Positions 1 through 7,066 of a DNA stretch of 51,744 nucleotides are shown piece after piece; within the stretch, counting starts at the first letter, position 1, and every line of letters starts with the position of its first letter. Under the pieces are notes generated by a model. It ran no database searches and was not told where the DNA came from. It was given only the letters and a program-made list of their open reading frames with translations. This DNA comes from Novosphingobium rosa NBRC 15208 (GTDB lineage Bacteria; Pseudomonadota; Alphaproteobacteria; Sphingomonadales; Sphingomonadaceae). Where the stretch lies: the NCBI RefSeq assembly GCF_001598555.1, contig NZ_BCZE01000059.1, positions 1 to 51,744 on the forward strand, given 5' to 3'. Position numbers and translations under genes: made by a program.

Positions 1-20
1 CAAAGGGCTATAGCCCTTTG
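1..20. terminator. Perfect palindrome downstream of the MFS gene
   Basis: CAAAGGGCTA followed directly by TAGCCCTTTG is a perfect inverted repeat with 10-base arms. It starts 19 bases beyond the stop codon of the minus-strand transporter gene. Read on the minus strand it gives a GC-rich hairpin ending in TTTG, so it could end that transcript. It touches the window edge, so any T-tract further out cannot be seen. Confidence 0.5.
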
Positions 21-38
21 CCCGCCGGAGGCCCCATC

Positions 39-1331
39 TTACGCCTTAGCGTTAGGGCTGGCGTAGTTGAACTTCGGCATCAGCGCGACGCACAGCACGG
101 ACAGGCTCATCGCTGTGCCCACCAGCCAGATCCCGGGAGCATAGGTGCCGAAATGGTCGCGGATATAGCCGAGCAGGATGACGCCGGTGCCATTGCCCGC
201 CGCGCTGGCCGCGAAGGTCAGGCCGTAGATGGCTCCGAACGCCTTCAGCCCGAAATAGCGCGAGACGAGATAGGCATTCTGGCTGATCTCTCCGCCCAGA
301 CCCAGGCCCATCAGCAGCGCGCCGGGGATCAGGACCGCCGGATTGTTCTGCGAGTGCACCACCAGCACGCCAAACAGCGCGCAGACGAAATAGGGCAGCA
401 CCACGCGCGGCGAATTGAAGCGGTCGGCGAAGAAGCCGGAGGACAATTGCCCGATGATCACCCCCGCAAAGGCGCAGCTCATCACGGTGGTGGCGGTGTC
501 GATGGGCAGGCCGCGCTCGGTCAGCAGGGGGACGGCATGCTGCATCGTGGCCAGCAGCGCCATCGATCCGAAGGCAATGGCGAAGAACACCAGATAAAAG
601 GTGGGCCGGCGCAGCGCCTCGCCCCGCGTCAGGCCCTGTTGGCCCAGACGGGTGGCGGGGGTTTCCTCGCCGTCTTCCTTCAGCCTGGCGGCCATGCTTT
701 TGGGGCTGTGGGCCAGCAGAAAGACCATGGGGAAGCCGATGGCCAGCACGATCAGGCCGATGCCGATATAGCCGCCGCGCCAGCCATAGGTGGCGATCAG
801 CCATTGCGTCAGCTTGGGCATGATGGTCTGCCCCAGCCCCGCGCCCAGCGCCACGCAGACGCCCAGCACCAGCCCGCGGTTGCGGTCGAACCACAGGGAC
901 ACCAGCTTGGCATAGGCGGGCGAGGCATGCATCGAGACCGGCAGGGCCATCAGCATCTGGAAGGCCAGAAAGTGCCAGCCGGTCTGCATCTGGCTCATGG
1001 CGATGAAGGTTGCGGCAAAGATCAGGATGCCGGGCAGCACCACCTTGCGCAGCCCGAAGCGGTCGATCATGCGCCCGCCGATCGGCACCAGCAAGGCATT
1101 GAGCCACAGCGATACGGCCAGCGCGAAAGAGATGTTGGTGCGCGAGGTGTGCAGCGCATCGGGCAGCAGGCGCAGGAAGTTGCTGTTGGTGGCGGCCACC
1201 ATCACATTGGGGCCGGTGAGGAAGCCGAACCAGGCTCCGGCCGCTGCCAGCAGGGCGGGGCGGGTGAATTCGCCGGATGCGCCAGCAGCGCTTCCGGAAC
1301 TTCCGGCCAGGGGCGAGGGGGCCGAGGACAT
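39..1331 (-). CDS. MFS transporter
   Basis: This is a 430-residue major facilitator superfamily permease, a proton- or solute-coupled carrier of the inner membrane. It shows about twelve hydrophobic segments. The family signature between helices 2 and 3 is visible as GGRMIDRFGLRKV. The open frame extends upstream to 1628, but the extra N-terminus is not transporter-like and runs into the divergent gene. The ATG at 1331 (MSSAPSPL) is preceded by GGGAG about 11 bases upstream and is the sensible start. It diverges from the VOC dioxygenase-like gene, which suggests that the permease imports or exports a compound handled by that enzyme. Substrate unknown. Confidence 0.88.
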   Translation of the reverse strand: MSSAPSPLAGSSGSAAGASGEFTRPALLAAAGAWFGFLTGPNVMVAATNSNFLRLLPDALHTSRTNISFALAVSLWLNALLVPIGGRMIDRFGLRKVVLPGILIFAATFIAMSQMQTGWHFLAFQMLMALPVSMHASPAYAKLVSLWFDRNRGLVLGVCVALGAGLGQTIMPKLTQWLIATYGWRGGYIGIGLIVLAIGFPMVFLLAHSPKSMAARLKEDGEETPATRLGQQGLTRGEALRRPTFYLVFFAIAFGSMALLATMQHAVPLLTERGLPIDTATTVMSCAFAGVIIGQLSSGFFADRFNSPRVVLPYFVCALFGVLVVHSQNNPAVLIPGALLMGLGLGGEISQNAYLVSRYFGLKAFGAIYGLTFAASAAGNGTGVILLGYIRDHFGTYAPGIWLVGTAMSLSVLCVALMPKFNYASPNAKA

Positions 1332-1569
1332 TGTCAGACATTCTCCCGTTTTTATCGGCCGCGCTGTTGTGCGATGCGACACTTGCGGCAGTGCTGCCAT
1401 GCCTTGGGCGCCGCGCCAAGCACTCAAAAACGTATAGCTGATTAATTCTCTATGGTGATAATTTATCCTTGTGAGCGCCCTTCCGCCATCGCAATGAACC
1501 TCTCGGGCCATCGCGGCACGCCGCCCCCTCGCAAGGGCGCCGGCCATGGCGTTTTGGGAGAAACAAGAT
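1332..1569. promoter_or_regulatory. Divergent promoter region, MFS / VOC genes
   Basis: This 238-base gap separates two divergent genes and becomes AT-rich around 1430-1470. It contains the 11-base palindrome GATAATTTATC (1457-1467) and a loose direct repeat, TGATTAATT (1438-1446) and TGATAATTT (1456-1464). These are plausible operator or -10 elements for shared control. No regulator gene is adjacent, and no clear -35/-10 pair could be assigned. Confidence 0.35.
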
Positions 1570-2577
1570 ATGCCGATCCTGGGCATTGAAAGTGTTGTGT
1601 ATGGCGTGGAGGATCTGGCGCTGTGCAACCGGTTCTGGTCGGACTATGGTCTGGTGCGCAGCGATGACGGCGCCGCCGACGAACCTAGCGAGTGGACGCT
1701 GCCCTCCGGTTCGCGCATGATCATGCGGGCCATCGACGACCCGGCCCTGCCGCCCGCCTATTTCGAGGGCTCGGGCGTGCGCGAATGCTTCCTCGGCGTG
1801 GACAGCGCGGCCTCGCTGGAGCGGCTGGTGCGAAAGCTGTCGGTGGACCGCGACGTGCGGCGCGACGCCGATGGCACGGCGCATTTCATCGATCCCGATG
1901 GCAATCCGATGGGGCTGCGCGTCTGGGCCAAGCGGCCGGTGATGTGCCGCCCCGATCCGGTCAATGCGCCCGACCATATCCAGCGGCTCAACCAGCATCG
2001 CAAGTGGCGCAGCCGCGCCCTGCCGCGCACCATCAACCATATCGTCTATTTTTCCGACGATTACGTTGGGGCCTATGAGTTCTATCGTGATCGCCTCGGC
2101 TTCCGCATGGCCGATCACTCCAAGGCCAATGGCATCTTTGCCCGTGCGGACGGTACTTATGAACATCACACGATGTTCTGGCTGACCACGCAGCATCCCG
2201 GAACCAGAGGCAAGCGTGGTTACGCCCATATTGCCTTCGGTCTGGAAGATATCGACGAGGTGATGGTCGGCGCCAATTACATGTCGGATCAGGGGTGGAC
2301 GTATGAGCGGCCCTTCGCCGCGGCGTTGAACCGGCATCGTATTTCCTCAGCCATGTATTATTACTTCCCTTGCCCGGCGGGCGGGGATGCCGAATATCAT
2401 GCCGATACCGATTATCTCGATGATGGCTGGATCCCGCGCGTGTGGGAGATGATGTTCGGCGCGGCGATCTGGCAGACGGATTCGCCCGGTTTCTACGGGC
2501 AGCGCGGCATCACATGGGAGGTGGCGCTCGATCCGGACGAAGCTTCGCTTGAGGCCTTTCGCGATTTCGGAAAATGA
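1570..2577 (+). CDS. VOC-fold extradiol-type dioxygenase-like protein
   Basis: This 335-residue protein has two vicinal-oxygen-chelate modules, at residues ~1-130 and ~155-320, the layout of type I extradiol ring-cleaving dioxygenases. In the second module the expected His, His, Glu metal triad can be picked out: His of NHIVYF, His of GYAHIAF and Glu of AEYHAD. The first module lacks an equivalent His (SVVYGVEDL), as in the structural half of these enzymes. Start: the ATG at 1570 has GGGAG ten bases upstream; the ATG at 1546 lacks an SD. Cleavage of a catechol-like ring is likely; a glyoxalase-type or isomerase role is possible. The divergent MFS gene may supply the substrate. Confidence 0.8.
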   Translation: MPILGIESVVYGVEDLALCNRFWSDYGLVRSDDGAADEPSEWTLPSGSRMIMRAIDDPALPPAYFEGSGVRECFLGVDSAASLERLVRKLSVDRDVRRDADGTAHFIDPDGNPMGLRVWAKRPVMCRPDPVNAPDHIQRLNQHRKWRSRALPRTINHIVYFSDDYVGAYEFYRDRLGFRMADHSKANGIFARADGTYEHHTMFWLTTQHPGTRGKRGYAHIAFGLEDIDEVMVGANYMSDQGWTYERPFAAALNRHRISSAMYYYFPCPAGGDAEYHADTDYLDDGWIPRVWEMMFGAAIWQTDSPGFYGQRGITWEVALDPDEASLEAFRDFGK

Positions 2578-2593
2578 TCAGACGGTGAAGGAA

Positions 2594-2624
2594 AGGGCTG
2601 CCAATGTTCTGGATCGGCAGCCCT
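2594..2624 (+). terminator. Stem-loop after the VOC gene
   Basis: AGGGCTGCC (2594-2602) pairs perfectly with GGCAGCCCT (2616-2624) across a 13-base loop, 16 bases after the VOC stop codon. There is no T-tract on either side, so this is a possible rather than typical intrinsic terminator. The rest of the gap up to 2801 shows no convincing gene. Confidence 0.4.
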
Positions 2625-2801
2625 ATGCGGATGAATGAGGGAAAAGGGTGGTGATCGTCAGGATCATACGCGCCAGCCCCATTGCCGATGCCACTTCCGG
2701 GGGAAGCGGCAATGGTCAAGCTTTGGGGGTTGGGCTCCGCGAGCGATGCCATTGGCCTTGACAGCTGGCACCGGCAACACGCAGCGACACCTCGGCGGCT
2801 T

Positions 2802-4613
2802 TCAGCCCTGGGCCTGATCCAATCTGGGTTGGGCGCAGACCACCCTGTTGCGCCCGGCCTTTTTCGCCTGCAGCAAAGCAGCGTCGGCTGTCTGGAGAAC
2901 CTTGTCAGGCCCACAGATGTCCGGCGTGCCCGACACTCCGAAGGAAGCGGTTACCGCCCCCAGATCGCGGCCCTCCACGCGCAGCCTGAGATCGCCGATC
3001 CGCCGACGCATCGTCTCGGCACGGTCGCTGGCCTGCTCCACGCTCATGCCGGGCAGCAGCAGCAGAAATTCCTCGCCGCCGATCCTTGCGGCAAAGCCGC
3101 CATCCCGCAGGCTGCTCTTCAGCACCATCGCCACTTCGCGCAGCACCTCATCGCCCGCGTCATGGCCATAATCATCGTTGAAGCGCTTGAAATGATCCAC
3201 ATCGATCATGATGCAACCAAGCGGATGCCCGCGCCGCTGAGCGATGGCGATCTCCGCTTCCAGCACGGCCTCAAGATGGCGGCGGTTGGCCAGCCCGGTC
3301 AGGGGATCGGCCATGGCCATGGTGCGCAAGGCATCCCTCAGGCGAAGATTGGACACGGCCAGGCCGATGTTCTCGGCCAGCACCGTGAGATAGGCCTCGG
3401 AGGTCGCGTTGGTCTCCCCGGTGCGCCGGCGTTCAAGATACAGCAGCCCCAGCGTTTCGCGCTGGGAGGTCAGGGGCAGGCAGATCGAATCCACCGATCG
3501 GTCACGCGCATCGATATGGCCGCAAGGGATATCGATGGTCTCGCCGCCGGGGCGATGCGGCAGGCCGCGCCGCAGCGCCCAGCAGGACAGGGGCGGGAAT
3601 TCCGGTTTGGAATGCTCCGGGGAAAGCCAGCAACCGGCCTCCACCATCACCTGACGGGCCTCGTCCAGCAGATAGAGCCGGCCCGCGTAGCCCGGCGCGA
3701 TCTCCGGGATAAAACATTCGATCACCGATTTGAGATCGTGAAAGGTGTCGCTGGCCTGCATGCGCTGGGTCATGCGTGAGAGCAGATCCTGCATGGCGCG
3801 ATCGCTGCTGCGCTCCTGCTCCAGCCTTTGCCGCGCCAGACCATTGTCGCGGAAGGCGCGGATGGCCAGCGCCATATCGCCGATCTCGTCGACATGGGCG
3901 AACTCCGGCGGCATGGCGGCATAATCCTCCGCCGCGAGCCGGGCCACCACATCGCTCAGCTTCACCACCGGATGGATCACGCGCTTGCGGAAGATGAAAT
4001 ACATCACGCAGAGGAACAGGAAGGCGGTGACGGCAAGCGCCGCTTCCGAGGCCGAGCGCCACAGCCGGGACAGGCTGGTGGCGCGGGCGACCTCAGCCTC
4101 GGTGCGCTGGTCGAGGCGGTATTGGAATTGCTCGAACTGGGCATTGGCGTGATCGAGATCGCGTTCGTAGTCGGCCCCGAACACGCGGTCGACAGCGACG
4201 GCCTTGTTGCCCTGCCGGCGCGCGGTCAGGGCCGATTGCTGCTCATCCTGCAGTTCGTCCACGGACAGGATGCCTGCTTTGAGCGCGTCCAGCTCGTCGC
4301 GCGATGCGCCGGCATCCACCATATGGCGCATGCGCTCCTCAACCGAGCGCAGGCCCTGGCTTTCGCGCTGATAGGCGAGCAGATCCCGCGCATCGCCGCT
4401 GATCACATATTGCCGGGCCAGACCGCTCAGCGCGTTCTCCTGTTCAACGGTCTTCTCGGCGATCTGGTCCAGCGTGGCGCGCTGGGCAACCGCCGCGCGT
4501 TCCCCATCCTGCGCGCGCGCGGCCAGCAGCATCGTGCCCCCGGAGATGAGGGAAAGAACCACGGTCACTCCGTAAGCCCAGTTCGTGATGGTCGCCAATC
4601 TCATGAGAACCAT
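2802..4613 (-). CDS. Membrane diguanylate cyclase (HAMP-GAF-GGDEF)
   Basis: This 603-residue protein should make cyclic di-GMP from two GTP. Order: TM helix (~13-32), a helical periplasmic segment (~40-185) of the four-helix sensor kind, TM helix (~190-208), HAMP (~210-262), a GAF-like region (~285-425), and a GGDEF domain (~430-595). The active-site loop reads GGEEF at 512-516, a sequence found in active cyclases, and the metal-binding DVDHFKRFND region is intact. The inhibitory I-site should be RxxD ending five residues before the loop; here the segment is RDGG, so product inhibition at that site is probably lost. It is monocistronic and convergent with the VOC gene. The start at 4613 lacks a clear SD; 4604 is an alternative. 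Confidence 0.92.
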   Translation of the reverse strand: MVLMRLATITNWAYGVTVVLSLISGGTMLLAARAQDGERAAVAQRATLDQIAEKTVEQENALSGLARQYVISGDARDLLAYQRESQGLRSVEERMRHMVDAGASRDELDALKAGILSVDELQDEQQSALTARRQGNKAVAVDRVFGADYERDLDHANAQFEQFQYRLDQRTEAEVARATSLSRLWRSASEAALAVTAFLFLCVMYFIFRKRVIHPVVKLSDVVARLAAEDYAAMPPEFAHVDEIGDMALAIRAFRDNGLARQRLEQERSSDRAMQDLLSRMTQRMQASDTFHDLKSVIECFIPEIAPGYAGRLYLLDEARQVMVEAGCWLSPEHSKPEFPPLSCWALRRGLPHRPGGETIDIPCGHIDARDRSVDSICLPLTSQRETLGLLYLERRRTGETNATSEAYLTVLAENIGLAVSNLRLRDALRTMAMADPLTGLANRRHLEAVLEAEIAIAQRRGHPLGCIMIDVDHFKRFNDDYGHDAGDEVLREVAMVLKSSLRDGGFAARIGGEEFLLLLPGMSVEQASDRAETMRRRIGDLRLRVEGRDLGAVTASFGVSGTPDICGPDKVLQTADAALLQAKKAGRNRVVCAQPRLDQAQG

Positions 4614-4804
4614 CTACCGGCGGAATGCTGACGAGTGATTAACCATGGCACGGTATCCGTGCGGGCGCATTCCCGGAGACGGGATCGGCGGATTTACCGG
4701 CCTTCATCAAAGGCGCGGCGCTCAAAACCGGATCGGGGCGGCAAGGCTTTCCCCTCGCGCCCCGATCCTGGAGCCACATGTCCGCGCGTGGCGTCCGGAT
4801 GCTC

Positions 4805-5728
4805 TCAGACGGCAATCCCGATCGTGGCGGTGGCCGTGTATCCGCTGGCGATGCTGCCGGACATGGTCGGCGTCTGCTGGGCCAGCACGGCGGCGCTGTT
4901 GTCGCCAAACACATTGTCCGATGACAGCGAAATGGCCGAATAATTGCTGATGCTGGCCGAATAGCGGGAATCGCCGTTGAAGATCACCGTGTTGATCGCC
5001 GCAGGCATCGCCAGTTGCGAGATCAGCGAGGATGTCGTGCCCTTGGGCGAGGTGCCGAGGCCATTCAGAAACACCTCGAAATGGATATGCGGCCAGCGGC
5101 CCGAATAGCAGGCGGGATAGATGGTGGTGAAGGTCACCTGCCCGTTGGCATCGGTCACCTGCACGCCGCGCAGATAGCTTTCGGTGGTCACGCCGCTGGA
5201 ATAGAGCGAATAGCGCCCGCTCGCATCGCAATGCCACACATAGATCGCCGCGCCGGAGATCGGCGCGCAGCTTGAATTCACATTCACCAGCGTCAGGGTC
5301 AGCGTCACCTGCACGCCCGATGCCGTGGTGGTGGAGGAAATGAAGCTGGAGCGGATGTCCGAACGCACCACCCCGCTCACGGTCAGCACGTTGGAGGTGG
5401 CGCCTGCCGAGGTGTTGGTGCCGTCGGCGGGATAAGGTCCGTTGGTTTCCACCGAATCCGCCACGCAACTGCCCGAGCTGGACGAAGCGCTGCTGCTCGC
5501 CGAAGACGCCGCCGAGGAGGCGGAGGACGAACTGCTGGACGCGCTGGAGGAGGAGGAGCTGCTCGACGAGGATCCGCTGCCATCGCCGCAGGCCGCCACC
5601 GTCGCCATCGTGCCGGCCGAGGCGAACCACATCAGCGCGCGCCGCCGCCCCAGGGTGAGTTTTTCGAAGGCGGGCAGGTCGCTCATCAGACCATGAGCGT
5701 GATCCTCGTCCCTATCGCTGTCGCGCAT
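4805..5728 (-). CDS. Tat-exported intradiol-dioxygenase-like lipoprotein with poly-Ser linker
   Basis: This 307-residue protein resembles the beta subunit of intradiol ring-cleavage dioxygenases (Fe3+, catechol ring opening between the hydroxyls). Conserved landmarks are NGPYP, YVWHCDASGRYS and the iron-binding stretch with Tyr followed by GRWPHIHFEV, giving the expected two Tyr and two His ligands. The N-terminus has GRRRALMWF, then a hydrophobic run ending VAAC, which reads as a twin-arginine signal plus lipobox. After the Cys comes ~38 residues of almost pure Ser/Ala, then the catalytic domain. Start: the ATG at 5728 is preceded by AGGAGA; the longer frame to 5857 is not needed. Its natural substrate is unknown. 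It diverges from virB1. Confidence 0.85.
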   Translation of the reverse strand: MRDSDRDEDHAHGLMSDLPAFEKLTLGRRRALMWFASAGTMATVAACGDGSGSSSSSSSSSSASSSSSSASSAASSASSSASSSSGSCVADSVETNGPYPADGTNTSAGATSNVLTVSGVVRSDIRSSFISSTTTASGVQVTLTLTLVNVNSSCAPISGAAIYVWHCDASGRYSLYSSGVTTESYLRGVQVTDANGQVTFTTIYPACYSGRWPHIHFEVFLNGLGTSPKGTTSSLISQLAMPAAINTVIFNGDSRYSASISNYSAISLSSDNVFGDNSAAVLAQQTPTMSGSIASGYTATATIGIAV

Positions 5729-5787
5729 GGGCTTTTCTCCTGAACAGTGGGTCAATCCTGCCAAGTCTTGTTCGCCCGTGTTGCCCG

Positions 5788-5850
5788 GGAATTTCAGAAC
5801 AAGATGGCCGATCGCGCGGCGATGACTGTCTGCAACAATGCTGAAATTCC
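5788..5850. promoter_or_regulatory. Perfect 10-bp inverted repeat in the virB1 / intradiol divergent promoter
   Basis: GGAATTTCAG (5788-5797) and CTGAAATTCC (5841-5850) are exact reverse complements 43 bases apart. They lie in the 152-base gap between the divergent intradiol gene and virB1. A second, overlapping repeat, CTTGTTC (5767-5773) and GAACAAG (5797-5803), is also present. The arrangement suits a dimeric regulator or DNA looping; no regulator is proven. Confidence 0.4.
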
Positions 5851-5858
5851 GCTGCAAC
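5842..5858 (+). promoter_or_regulatory. Candidate response-regulator box upstream of virB1
   Basis: The 17-base stretch TGAAAT-N5-TGCAAC ends 22 bases before the virB1 start. The same two half-elements with the same 5-base spacing occur at 14212-14228 in the gap between the OmpR-type regulator and its kinase (14 of 17 bases identical). A further TGCAAC lies at 5831-5836, giving a direct repeat. The position suits control of the secretion operon by that two-component system; this is an inference. Confidence 0.4.
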
Positions 5859-5880
5859 CGGCTGCCGTCAACACCATAGG

Positions 5881-6465
5881 ATGCGACATCTTATCTCTGT
5901 TCTGGCCCTATGGCTCTGCTGGCCCGATCCGGCCCATGCCGATGTGCTGGACATCGCCCCCGACGGTGCCCAAAGCTGGCGCCGGGGCGCCATGGCCGTG
6001 CAATGGCGCGAGGCAGGCGTCGAGCCCGTCGCGCAGGCCCCCGCAGCCGCCGGCCCCGCCTCCTTCGCGCCTGCCCCCTATGCCGCCACCCTGCAGGCCG
6101 CCGCCGCGCGCCAGTCGCTCAGCCCGGCCCTGCTGGAGGCGCTGATCTGGCAGGAAAGCCGCTGGCGCCCCGATGCCGTCTCACGCGCGGGCGCTGTCGG
6201 GCTGGGGCAGCTGATGCCCGCCACGGCCCGCCATCTGGGGGTGGACCCGTGCGATCCGCAGGCCAGCATCCATGGCGCGGCGCGCTACCTGCGCCAACAG
6301 ATCGACCACTTCGGCGGCAATCTGGAGCTGGCGCTGGCCGCCTACAATGCCGGGCCGGGGCGGGTGGAGCGCGCGCATGGCGTGCCCGCCATCGCCGAGA
6401 CCCGCGCCTATGTCCGCGCCATCACCAACCGCCTGATTGCCACCACATCCGGAGACGGCCCATGA
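5881..6465 (+). CDS. virB1: VirB1-like lytic transglycosylase
   Basis: This 194-residue periplasmic muramidase opens peptidoglycan for assembly of the secretion channel. It has a signal peptide (cleavage near AHA, residue 20) and an Ala/Pro-rich spacer to ~75. The SLT domain that follows carries catalytic Glu92 in LIWQESRW, then AVGLGQLMP and the later AAYNAGPG motif. It is the first gene of the virB operon, and its stop overlaps the virB2 start (ATGA). The start at 5881 lacks a strong SD, but the signal peptide supports it. The first gene of a virB operon is commonly virB1, which agrees with the order here. Confidence 0.9.
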   Translation: MRHLISVLALWLCWPDPAHADVLDIAPDGAQSWRRGAMAVQWREAGVEPVAQAPAAAGPASFAPAPYAATLQAAAARQSLSPALLEALIWQESRWRPDAVSRAGAVGLGQLMPATARHLGVDPCDPQASIHGAARYLRQQIDHFGGNLELALAAYNAGPGRVERAHGVPAIAETRAYVRAITNRLIATTSGDGP

Positions 6466-6764
6466 TCCGCACCATCCTGTCCCTGTCCGCCCTGCTGTGG
6501 GCCACCCCGGCTTTCGCGGCCAGTCGCGGCGGGCCTGCCGGATCGGGGCCGATCGTCTCGGCGCTGGGCTGGGTGCGCGACACGCTGCTGGGTCAGGTGG
6601 CCACCACCGTGGCGGTGATCGCCGTGGCCATGGTGGGCTTCATGATGCTGACGGGCCGCATGAACTGGCGCTTCGGGGCGACGGTCATTCTGGGCTGCTT
6701 CATCCTGTTCGGCGCGGCCAGCATCGTGGCGGGCATCCAGTCCGCCGCGGGCATGGGCGGCTGA
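6462..6764 (+). CDS. virB2: VirB2 / TrbC-family pilin
   Basis: This 100-residue protein is the presumed pilus subunit of the type IV secretion system. It has a signal peptide (MIRTILSLSALLWATPAFA) followed by a ~80-residue mature part containing two hydrophobic helices (about residues 45-65 and 70-95) with a short polar turn, MNWR, between them. That is the TrbC/VirB2 layout. Start: the ATG at 6462 overlaps the virB1 stop and has GGAGA upstream; the open frame extends further upstream only as a shadow of virB1. It is followed five bases later by virB3. Confidence 0.88.
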   Translation: MIRTILSLSALLWATPAFAASRGGPAGSGPIVSALGWVRDTLLGQVATTVAVIAVAMVGFMMLTGRMNWRFGATVILGCFILFGAASIVAGIQSAAGMGG

Positions 6765-6769
6765 GCGCC

Positions 6770-7066
6770 ATGGGAGAGCGGGGGGCAGGGCTGGGGCGCG
6801 CGCCGGTGTTTCGGGTGTTGACCCGGCCACAGATGTTCGGCGGGGTCACCTTTTCCTTCTTCGTCATCAACATGGCGGCCACCACCGAGGCGTTTCTGGT
6901 GCTGCGCAGCTTCTGGGTTCTGCCGCTGGCGCTGGTGATCCATGGCGCGGGCTATCTGGCCTGCCTGCGTGAACCGCGTGTCTTCGATCTGTGGCTGACC
7001 CGCGTCAGCCGCTGCCCGCGCGTGCGCAACTGGCGACATTGGGGGTGCAATTCCTATGCGCCCTGA
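6770..7066 (+). CDS. virB3: VirB3-like inner-membrane protein
   Basis: This 98-residue protein has a soluble N-terminus with the family-typical RVLTRPQMFGGV segment and two adjacent membrane helices (~30-48 and ~52-70). VirB3 works with the VirB4 ATPase at the inner membrane. The start chosen is the ATG at 6770, just after the virB2 stop. The last codons overlap the beginning of virB4 by 11 bases, indicating translational coupling. Identification rests on position, size and the TRP motif. Confidence 0.85.
   Translation: MGERGAGLGRAPVFRVLTRPQMFGGVTFSFFVINMAATTEAFLVLRSFWVLPLALVIHGAGYLACLREPRVFDLWLTRVSRCPRVRNWRHWGCNSYAP

Noticed and set aside
18..1445. 475-residue plus-strand frame over the MFS gene
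   Set aside because: No recognisable domain; the minus strand shows MFS helices and the signature loop.
5440..5570. Acidic repeat frame (Glu/Leu-rich) on the plus strand opposite the poly-Ser linker
   Set aside because: It is the complement of the Ser codons; no start site or domain supports a separate gene.
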